Assembly (NCBI GenBank): GCA_022818135.1
Contig: JAFMSR010000007.1
Location: 31,742,561-31,806,560, forward strand
Direction of reading: 5' to 3'
DNA length: 64,000 nt
Source: Saxidomus purpurata
Lineage: Eukaryota; Mollusca; Bivalvia; Venerida; Veneridae
Shown here in pieces: positions 38,801 to 50,800 of the stretch (within the stretch, counting starts at the first letter, position 1; each line of letters opens with the position of its first letter). The notes beneath the pieces were generated by a model. That model was not told the origin of the DNA, searched no databases, and saw only the letters and a program-made list of their open reading frames with translations. The position numbers and the translations under genes were made by a program.

Positions 38801-41800
38801 TGGTTCGAGCCTCGCTGCCGACGATGATCCTTAGATCCCGCTTTGTAACAAAATGACATATCGGCAATAGAAATCCGGATCCTATACCGTACTAGTATGT
38901 TTTCTAGTCTATCCACTAGTTCAGGAGGACATAAGAGCTCACCTAGATCAAATTGGAAGACTTCATTTTTTCAAGAAATTTTACAAAAATAACGTAATGT
39001 AGAGTCACTTGGTTACAGAAGGAAACAAGAAACATACACGATAGACGCCTGCACAATCATTTCCTTCATCTTGCTGTATAGTTTCATGTCGCGTACATAT
39101 TACTCATTAGGCATAACCCACTGGATGCTCTTGTTCTGATTCTTCTTATATTCGGCATTGTTTTCTGTCCCGCTACAATTCGATGTCATGACTAAACAAG
39201 AGAAGTTGTAACGACACATACGCTCTCAATGATTAGCAGTTGTATTGAATGCTTTGTGTAAATGTGATAGTATTTGTCTATAAAAGGTAACGAGTAAAGT
39301 GTACTGGTCATCAGCAATGTACCCTGTACCCAACCGATCTTCAGTTATCGATCGGTAACCATTTTCTTTCAGCAGAATGCCGCTTTGCTCCACTGTATTC
39401 AATTTCAAAAGAGGGAAATCTATTGGTCACAAAATCCTCCTGTTAAGTTTAAGCATCCGAAGCAAAGGCGATCTTAAAAAATTTGAATAGAAACCGTTTT
39501 TAAACTACAGGTCACCGCGACCTATATCTTTACTGGTGATGACAAATCTCAATACTAATAATTAGGATCCTAGGCTGTACCGTTCTTGTGTTATGTGTCG
39601 GTAACTGTTTAACGGCTGAATGTCACTGCGTCCTGACCATGACCTACTGACTTAAAACTTAATAGAGGCCATTTACTTGTCATACTATCTGACTTAGGAG
39701 ATAATAGGAGGCCCAGTCGTTTTTGTTTATTATCGGACACCGTTTTTCAACTGACTTTGGGCAAGTTATGGTCATCTATTTGTCAAGAACAATATGTGTA
39801 CTGTCCTAGGATCCTAGGCTAAACCGCTATTCATGTATTGATTCGAAACCGTACCGACACACAGACAGAAAGACGTGCTCAATGATTAGTATATATATAT
39901 ATCAATCCAACTTCTACGAAAGGAGACTATAATCAAATGAAGCACATGTTTTGTCAAGATAATACTATTTATTAGTAATCGGTTAATGACCTTTCATGGT
40001 TGTTAAAGATGCGTATCACTATCATCATCATCCTCACAAGTTTCACTAAAATTGATAAAACATGTCCTTGTATTTGTTGAATAATGGTAGGTTAGTTAGA
40101 TTGATGAATAACCACAAACTTGAAGTCACCTATTGACCGTTTACAATAATTTAATATAGAGACACCCATATTTCTAAAGTAAATAATAATCAAACAGCGA
40201 AATATTTTAAACTTCAGTATTTCAGTCAAGTTCGATTATGGGTCAGTTGGTTTGGTAGCATCAGAGTTAATGTTCATGATTTAATAACAATAACAATAAC
40301 TATGTTGGATTTTGTTTTATCCCTGCTACCTTAACTATACCTGGAACGAATGTGTATTTCTAAAGGATCAGACTGGCTTATAGCCCTTGATTTATCACGA
40401 AATGCTTTGTATATCTTGGGTTGCTCTCCAGCACATTCAGTTTTCAGTATCTTGCATTATTAAAACAAGACGTATGGTGGTACAGTCAAATTACTTGTCA
40501 AATTTAATTAATTGTCTGAGCAAACAAGGCAATTGGATAAGAGTTGCTGACTTGAAATTACAGTAACCTCTAACAGAGTGAGGATCATCGGTTCGAGCTC
40601 TGCTACCGACCGTGTTTCTTTATATGAAAAGGGTGGCAGTTTCATACGGAGGGTAGGAGTCTAGTACTGGTTCTTCCCAGGACAGGAACGATGGTTAGGT
40701 AAACCTGACCGCCTGTAAAAATTGGTACAACAAGACAACAATCAATGTCGAACATGAGGCCAATCAAACAAGCAATTGGTCACGACGTTCAAATCCTGCT
40801 ATAAATAACCTTGGTTACGACTGAGAGTTACATTTACAAGTGGTGTTCAAAAATAACGTAGACTATGTTAAAAACGGCCGCATGCTTTAATGAATACTAA
40901 TCAAAACTATATCGTCGTTATACGGAGTATTTCTTCTATATTCACAGTAAATATGACGAATTTAGCACTTTTCTGTCGAAAGTTACAATCCTTCAAAAAA
41001 AGTCATCATCACAGACTCGGGTCAGGTCGATCATGCCGCGGTGACGTCAGTTACATCATGAGTGTTATGATGTGTTCTTGCGCTCATAACGTTACACACG
41101 GCTGACTGGTCCTTTATTTTATGATCATAAAAGTGTATCAACGTCTCGCCTGTGTTGATGATCTGATCTAGAAATTCATTTTCCTCTTTTTGGTACCCGC
41201 GTAGAAAACGGTTTTCTTACATTCTGCTCATTTTCGTAATCTTTCAGCAGACGGGGCATCCAGCTAGCATGGTATACATGAGTGGCGCGGTGGTCGAGTG
41301 GTTAACGCTCTGAACTACCAATATGGAGGTCCCCAGTTAAAATTCCGCCGGGGCACTGGAAATTTCAGAAACGCTTTTCAGTGTTTCCCATCTAGAGATG
41401 AACTGGTTAGAACCCCAGAGGTAGTCTCGCGTGTATCGGTGCTATACACCGGGCACGTGAAACAACCAAGGGGTCAATTCGTAAAAGAGCTAGGGTCTAG
41501 TACCCGGATTCCCTTGTATTTGCATCTGCCTCAGAAGTCTTTGCAATTTCACCTGAGGAGAAATCCTAGGGTCGGCCGGGACTGTAACCAAAACAAATAC
41601 ACCCGAATAATAATAATAATAATAAGTTAATTAATTAATTAAATAACTAATTGACAATTCATCCATTAATTCATTAGATTAATTTATTAAATATGTAAAA
41701 TTTACCAATTGATTAACAGAGTACAAATAAATTATATTGGCAGCTTTCATTTAGTTTTACATAATACCACCCGGTTTTACCATTCTTTAAAAACAACAAA

Positions 41801-44800
41801 ACATGTGTTTAGCTATTAATAAAATCTTTATTAAAAAGAACCACTAAGTTAAATATACAATTGTCATCTTCAATCGATCAGTAAGGATAACACACGTAGT
41901 CCTCGTTCTAACAGTTAATTGACTGTTGTTGTCTAGAGCGAGCGTCGTTAACGGACGTCTCGAGACTTTCGTAATTTACTTTTCCGACCACGCCTTTCGT
42001 CCTCATTAAGAGAAGTTCTCCCGTTTTTGAACTGTTTCTGCCACTTAAATACTAAAGTCCGGTTCATAGGAAAAAATATTCGGGGTCTGGCTAATCAATT
42101 TGAATGTTTCCATTTACATGCAAAATTTTATAACTGCCCTAACTTCCATACAGATGACCCGAATAGGCTTTACCGTGGTAATTAAACCATGGACTGCGTG
42201 GTGATTAAACCATAGACTGCGAGTAAGTTTCTGCTTTATCGTTTACAACTTTTATTTGAGGTTGTAGTCTAAAGAATGCGAATAACGATGGTAGCATTTA
42301 TTTTACAATGAACTATTCAGGAAAAGTCTGCATGATTTTTTAAAACTCCTCATATCAGCCCAAATCGGACATAAAATTGAGCCATTTCGGGTAAAATCCT
42401 GTTTTATTTGACCATTTTACACTCTGAAGCTTAATTTATATATCTGAAGCAATCAGTAAGTATATATATGCAAGAGTTATAAGCCCTTGGTTGATCAAGA
42501 ATGCTTTATGTGAAAAATGTTAATCATAATCTTATTACAGATTTTTTCCCCACAGGCCACCTTTTTCATTGATCCTGATAAACTATATGAGAATGTGAGA
42601 ATGTACTGTCAGAATGTAATTAACAATGTATGTATTGCCAAATGAGCTATTTCTGCTGAAAACAGGCGACATCATATTAACAAGTAGTTAAAACTAGTCA
42701 ACAAACGCCATGCCTTATTTGTCTTTTCCTTTAATGTGCATTTCTGAGAATATAATATTTTCAAGTTTTCTTCCATAATCTGTGTTGAAATAATGTCATT
42801 CCGGCCGAGAATCTATGACACCATATCGGCTCCAGTTCATTTTTGTCACACATTATAAATGAAAACTACATAATGTTTTAGTCATGACTATGGTGGATAA
42901 TTATCCAACCATACTAAAGATGTGTTAAAGAATAAATTTCTGTCACCACTATAAATAAAAAAAACAAAAGTGTGTCTCAGATAATTATGAGATTTTCTAA
43001 GTTAATACGAAGGAAGATTGCAAAACTTTGTAAGTTTAGTACTTAAAATAGCTTCAAGTTGTATTTGCATTACTTGTACTTGACAAATCCACTGCCTATT
43101 TTGTGTGCCTACTACTTCAAATAGCTCCAAGTTGTATTTGCATCAATTGTACTTGAAAAATCTTCTGCCTATTGTGTGTGCTTCTCGATTAAATACTACA
43201 TTGTAGATATATAGATAGGTAGGTAGGTATCGTTTATTACCTCCTCATAGGGAGAGCACATCATATATACAAACATTTATACAAACATATATACAAACAC
43301 ATCATTATCAAATACATCCATCTACATTACATATGTACAAACATTTAAATGTTCGATACATATTACAGTAGAATTAAGTTTATATAGATTAAGATTTATA
43401 ATTTTGATTTGTGTTCGTATGTGATAAATTAATTCCAAAACACGTTTAGTCACATTGTATAATATATAAACTCATTATAATATAAATATAAGATAACTAG
43501 AAGCCCATCTCTCTATACAATGTCGAATGTCATTTCCATATAAATAAGGACTTCAGCAGTAATACAGTTATTGTTCAAACCAGATGCAATGTACTGATGT
43601 CCTAAACTAGTTGCTGCAAGGTCTGTGTGGTACCTCTGCTCTCTCTCAAATCATCTTGAGCTGTGTCAAGAAGATTGTGGTGTTCAGCGAATGAGAACAA
43701 TATAGAATTTACAAATGTTCCGTACATTTACCTAGGACACTTGTCAGATTAATTGAGGGTCTATATGAGCCTGCCTCATAATATGTCTCCTTGTCTGGCT
43801 TCTGTAGGAATTTTACATATGCAATATCTCAGGATTTGTTAAGTTTTCTATGTAAAAACACAATGGTTATAGCATCTAACAAAGTTGTATTGCTTTTTCA
43901 GATCAGATATGTGATAATATTGTCTTGGCCAGCTGCTGTTTCATTTTCAAGTTTCTACAGTGATGCTTCATCTTTTTCTTCTGTTTAAGAACTTTTATTT
44001 CCCTTTCTGCGCCTTTATTTCCCATATATTATCCTTGATATCTACCATGAATTCATCATCAAATAGTTCATTTGCTATGTGCTCCCCTGTGTCTTTGTGT
44101 TTTAAGTATTACACATTTTCCTTGTCCATCAAATACTTGACTGCCATGTTTGTTTAGTACTGGTAATACATTTTCTCCATCTGACTGTCTATATCATGTA
44201 AGCCTGTAAAATGTTAACCACTTTTTAGTTTTTGCACTTATCTATTGGGTTGCGCAATAGAGTCAGATTTATCCGGTTCAAAAACATTCTAATATGTTGT
44301 TTTTTTCCCCTTAATTTCTGCAGCAAGTCTTGTGTTGTCCGTCACGTAAAATGTGTTTTGCACTACTTAGTTATGTTTTAGCCTCTTTGACATCTTCATT
44401 TACCCATGGTTTTTTGTTTTCATTTGTTTATATTCACTGCATGTATTTAATGACAAATTTGTAACAAAGGGCAGTCACTCTTTCAATAATTTAGTTTAAA
44501 ATCTAAAACTTATTAACATTCCAATGCAAACTTAAAGCGTGCAAACTATTTTTAATCACATATATGTAGTGAATCTTACACTAAATATATATTTTAGTTG
44601 ATCATATAACTGATATCATGAAAGAATCACTCTGGTTAAACACGTTGCCCAAGACAGTCTATGTATTGACATTAGAAATTTCCTTATTCCAAAATATTCA
44701 GTAATACATAATTCAATAGTTTAGTAATAATAATACTTTCATTTAGGGAGAATATGATCAAAAGTTGTGTGTTAGAATTAGATACATTTGAATTGTTGAA

Positions 44801-47800
44801 CTGCCTGTAACATTTCCTCACCCACCTTGCATTGCATATATTTTTGTACATGCGTGCAACTGTTGTTTAAATAGCTCCAAAACTGTCCCAAACATGTCAA
44901 AATTTACGCAAATAGAATAAGTTTAACATATGAAATCTTTTATTATGCAGGTTTGCTATAAAAAGTTTAAAGAACGGAAACAGAAAATAAGTATTATTAA
45001 AAAAGTAAATAATTACCAAAATATTCATAATATTTCATCAAAAATGGAAACTACATTGTATATCATAACAAGACATATGCCCATAAATTTTGATGTAGTA
45101 GTGATAGTTACATGTAGCAACATTTGAATACATTCAAAAATAGAATTTGCAATAATTGTTAGCATTTGTATGTGACAGGGTATTTTTCAAAAGTACGGCG
45201 GCCATCTTAAATTGTAGAGTTTCCCAAGTGGGAACGTTTGGGAACTTTGTGTTTATGGATACTAAAGACATATAACTTTTAGAAAATATAAGTTTCATTT
45301 CTGTATGAATTTTGTTCGGGTTCAGCCTATTTTGAGGCTCAACTGCCTTGACACTTAATACAATATATCAATAATAAAACGGAAAGAAAGAAAAAGCAAA
45401 AGAAAAGTTGAACGAAAAAATGTATTCAAGCTTTTGCTCAGTTTCAGAACAAGGAATGGAGTTTTGAATGTCACCAGTAACCATGTATTTGTTTTATTCA
45501 TCTATTTTATTTGAGAATCTCGAAAGATTGAGAAACCCTTAAAGAGAATGATAAATAAGACTTTGCTGTCTTTGAATTTCAAAAACTGATTAGATATAAT
45601 TCAAGATTGTTCAGGTATTGTATATATACTTTGTCTGTTTTACATATTTTGTACGTTAATTATTTTGCTTTAGCTTAATTAAACATTCTTAGACTCGTGA
45701 TTTAACAAATATCGCATTACGGAGATAGCATATAGTTTTAGGAGTTCGCCATTTTATTTTACTTGTTTTACTGCTCCAAACAGACTTAAAATAAGTTTAG
45801 GGGCCACGAAAAATTTATTCAATGAAATAAGTATGCGTATTCAGAATACACTTTGATTGTGTATGAAACTACTTAGTTTATAATTTTGCATTTACCACAT
45901 TCGAGTTATAGTCAGGTGTTACATGTATGACGTACGCACCACTATAATGTACAACAACAACGCATTTAAATTGAGAATAGGACGTTTGTTAGTTCATGTG
46001 CAGTATATACAAATGTACATATGTAGTTGTGTGGAGATATTGGAACTTTATTATTATTTTCAGAAATCTCAACTCACATCATGTTGTGAAACTCATTGGA
46101 ATGATAACACTACAGGAACCTTTCTGTGTAGTTACAGAACTCATGGCATTTGGAGACCTAAAATCTTTTCTAACATCCCATGATCCTGATTCACTGGTTT
46201 GAATTTTCTTATTTTAATGAAATATTAAAATATGCATTTTTCTAAGTGATTTTAGCCAGTATTTATTTATTTCATATATCCTAGAATTTGATAGATGAGC
46301 TAACCAATTTTAACTGTCCCTTAAACAATCGTTACATGTAAACGGTGCTCGTCGTCGAAAATCTCTGTTTCATACTCCATTTGTATACTTATCTAAGCTA
46401 AAAAACAACAAATAATTAAAACTATGTGGCATTCTTGTCTAGATGCTATCAATTTATAGTTCTTGAAAAACTAACAAAGTTTATGATACATCATCAAAAT
46501 TATGTTATTGCATTTACCATATTATATCTAACAGCAGTTGTCTCATGACACTATCGGAAGCTGTTTGATTTAGAACTGGATACAGCGTACTTTCTTTTCA
46601 GCTGTATTATTACTGAATCAAAGTAATATTGTTATAACCACACCAAACTTGCAGGAATATAGTGGCCATGGTCGAATATCTTCTAAACAGATGTTACAGA
46701 TGTGTGGAGAAATTGCAGATGGTATGGCATATCTTTCCGATAGGAACATAGTTCACAAAGACCTTGCTGCCAGGAACTGCCTCGTAGGACAGGACCTGAC
46801 TGTAAAAGTTGGAGGTAATTTTCAAATAAAATTGTGAGTCAGCCCAGCAGTGCAAAACATATAACTTGACGCCAAGAGGCAGTCGAATACAAAATGATAA
46901 AAGTTTTTTTTTAAATAAAGTGTGTTTTTCAGAGGTTAATCTGAACCCGTAGGGACTACAAATTCCAAATGTTTAATGTTTTATATCGAGACACACACGT
47001 GCCTCTTAAATCAGTCCTACATTGTCTTGTCCGGTTCTATGATGTACTCGAGGTTATTCAAATTTATACATTTATGTTAACACAGACTCCTATACATTGG
47101 TTAAACATTCAATAGCATGCTGTAGCATAACTGACGTCTTACGGTATAATGTACAACATCTTTTTAAAAAGATCGACATTCTGGTAGCTGAGTTTAGTAT
47201 AGTTGGTGTACTTGCATTCACAGAAACATGGTTAAATTTAAATCCGAGCGTCTCTTATAACGACATCAAACGTCCTGGCTTTCATATTCCCGGGAGAAGA
47301 ATTATAATTGAAAATGATGGTGTTAGCGCGTATTTGAAGGAAATGTTGCACAACAAAAGACTATTTGACCTCGAATTAAGAGGCTTAGAGTGTTTCTGGA
47401 TTGAACTTATGTCTTCTCATTCCTAACATAGTCTGTTCGCTGTTTTCTATCGCCCTCCAAACGCAGATGTCTACCTTACAAATTTAATCGAAATTTCTCT
47501 AACTCTAGCACTCGATACTGGTATAACAGACATAACTTACACTGGTTTCTTTAACTTTAATGAGTCAAACCCGAACATAACTCGCAAACTCTATTTTATC
47601 TGTTCAGCAATTCAATGTAAAGAAACTAATTGCTGAACCCATGCACTTTACAGAAAATATCATGCAACCACAAAATACTAACTTCCGGAGCAGGCAAACC
47701 TGTTTTAGATCGAAATCAAATATTTCACTGTCCTTTCTATGCTCTTTTTACATTAACTAAACACTGTTTAGTCCTCTAAACAGTTCGTATGGCTATACAA

Positions 47801-50800
47801 CCGAGGATATTACACTTCACTTAGAAGCAAAATAAGTGACACAGACTGGGATCTTTTCAAGAATGATGGCGTTAACACTTATACTACCTCTGTTACTAGC
47901 GAACTACGTACAGAGTACAATCGCAGGGCTAAAATGGAACAGGTTTAGAAAAATCGACTCTGCTCAACAAATTTAACGCACTTTTTGAAAATGGCTGAGT
48001 CACTCAGATCTGAAACTACCATGCCAACAGACTGGTGGAAACTGATTAAATCCTTTCTCTCACCATCTAATAAGCAAGTTATTCCTCCTCTCATAAGCCC
48101 TGACACACATAAAATTTTATATGATTCAAGTCCAATGTCGAATGAGTTATTTTCTAGTCAGTCTCAGCTTAGTAATTCTATTAAGGACCTCTGACAATAT
48201 CTGTCAAGAGCCTTAAATAATCGTCAATCTATTTATGTTACTTCAGACGACGCCGAAGACGCTTTCATATCTCTCAACGTCAACAAAGCTACAGTACAGA
48301 CGGATTTAATAACCGTATTCTGCGTGAAGCTGCGTCTGTGCTTAAATTTACTCTCTGTCCTCTGTTCAACCACTCATTACAAACCAGTAAAGCTCCTCAA
48401 ACATAGAAAGATGCTAATGTCTGTGCTATCATTACAAAGAGTGACCCGTCCGAACCCAACATCTACCGACCCACTCATTGCTTTGCACTGTAAAAAAGGT
48501 ATTCGAGTGCATTATATTCAAGTACATTTGCAATGTCTTACGCGATAATAACTTTCTCTCGTCCATGCAATCTGGATTCAGACCAGGATACTCAACAGTA
48601 CATCAACTCACTTATCTATACAACACTTTATGTAAAGCTCTTGATCATGGGCTTAAAGTACGAACTGTATTGTTTGATGTCAGTAAGGCCTTTGGCATAG
48701 TGTGGTACAAATTGATTTTCAAGTCAAAAACGGCTGGATTGGACGGTTGCTTACTAAACTGGTTCTTCGGCTTTCTTTCTAACAGACGACCATCTGTTGT
48801 TCTACTGGGTGCCCAGTCTGATTGGCCGACAGTAAATGCAGATATTCCTTAAGGATCAATTCTTGGCCCACTTCTATTCCTAGTATTTATCAATGATATC
48901 GTCAATGACCTCGGTTCTCACGTGCATCTTTTTGCCGACGATACTAGTTTGCATATAATTGATCATCCATTTGCTGCTGTAGAAATGTTTCAATCCTATA
49001 TTTAAAAGGTATCCAACTTGGCCGATAAATGGTTGGTCAACTTTAATCTTCTAAATCAGAAACAATGACAATATCACGAAAAGCAATCAAACCTTTTCAT
49101 CCACCACTTCTTATGCATGAACAACCTTAAACTCAGTTACTTGTCGAAAACATCTTTGTGTCCATTTTTCTGAAGATTGCTCTTGGCATACTCATATCAG
49201 CTTAATCAAAGAGAGGGTCTGGAAAAGAATTCATGTTATGTATAAGCTCAAGATCCAGCTAGATTGAAGGTCTTTAGAAGTCATATTTTTATTTTTCAGT
49301 AGACCTCTTTTTAAATATGCTAACGCTGTTTATGTCAACTGTTCACAATATGAGAAATTCGAACTCGACACAATTCAGAATGAAGCTTCCCGTATTGTTT
49401 CTGGTGCTACTCAACTCGTATCTCGTCAGGAACTTTATTGAGATTCGTCGACTTACCCGTGAGGCTATTCCGCTTTACAAAATGAAGAACGGCCTGAATC
49501 CTGATCCTTTCCACTCTATTACCACTATCTGTAGGCGAAACATCTAGGTATAATTTACGCAATGGTTCTAACATACAGCCTATACGCACAAGAACATCTT
49601 CTTACTCTATGATATGATACTGTGATATTCTGCCATCAGCCGTGACAGACTTGAACGGACTTTAAACAGAGCAGAAAAACTTACGATCGTTGGCCTCCTT
49701 CAATTCGCAATTAAAAAGCCAAGTCTCGAAATGTCCTTAATATTTCTACGTAAGAGAAAGGAATTGCAAGTCTATCCTGCTCGGCTCCGAACTGGGTGTA
49801 GTTCCTTAAACCAGCATTGATTTAATAAACACATTTCCTAATCACATCTTTGTCACTTTGGTCTTCTAGATGGTAAGCATCATTTCTTCTTTGAATGTCA
49901 ATATTACTATGAAATCAGAGTCCATATTTTTGAAATTACCTCTCATTATTGCACCATAACACTCCACACTCTTGCGGACCGTAATCTTAGCGATTATAAC
50001 AATATGAAAATATTTCAATCTGTTCGAAACTACAACCATACAAGCAGACGATTTTCATGAGCATCTGTAATTGAATGTAGCAAACTATCCGAAAGAATCC
50101 ATCCTGTTCATTATCTCTTCTTATCTTCTCCTGTAGACCTTTTGTAATACTTTACTTCTTGTAGATACGTCATGGCAATGCAATGATCTAGTCTGAAATA
50201 TACATTTCAATTTTGGAACTTAGACGCTTAGGTAATTAACTTTCAGTTAGAAAATTATTAATGAGCCTAAAGTGACCTAAGTAAAATAATGTATATATCA
50301 ATGTATGACAGAATAAGAAGAAATCTGGATAAACTCAGGAGAAGATAAGCTATAGCTTTCGGCTCTTGTCCTTTTTCATACCTGTATCTTAACTATGTTT
50401 AAACACCACACAAACTTCAACGACGCGGATCTTTAGAGAAAAGTTATTGTATAAAATTTCAGGACGACGCACGCATTGCGTTACATATATAACATGTTAC
50501 TACAAAAATGAGAAAGACAGTATTCCAATACGATGGATGGCTCCAGAATCCCTGAAGGACATGAAATGCACTGCAAAAAGCAATGTTTGGTAAGTTTTTT
50601 TTTTCAGATATCTAGAAAATGTATAGAGGATTGAATTTGTTAAAGGTCACATCCAACGCCACGCCGAAACATCCGAATACCAACTTTTTATGCCCCCGAA
50701 GCGCGGTATATTAGAATCGCACTGTCCGTCTGTCTGTCCGTGCCGTCCCTTACATGTTTTCGTGTCCGGGCTGTAACTTTGTCATGCATTGAATGATTTT

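Larger units (their letters stand above)
37923..46063. other. Intron 6 of the kinase-like gene (8.1 kb)
   Basis: No gene of its own apart from transposon remnants. Holds a SINE fragment (38755-38835), a decayed GTGACCTTGACC-type repeat (39270-39860), two SINE copies (40500-40735, 41280-41630), small tandem duplications (42175-42222 and 43030-43175), and an antisense reverse-transcriptase relic (43500-44135). 44200-46063 shows nothing definite. Confidence 0.5.
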
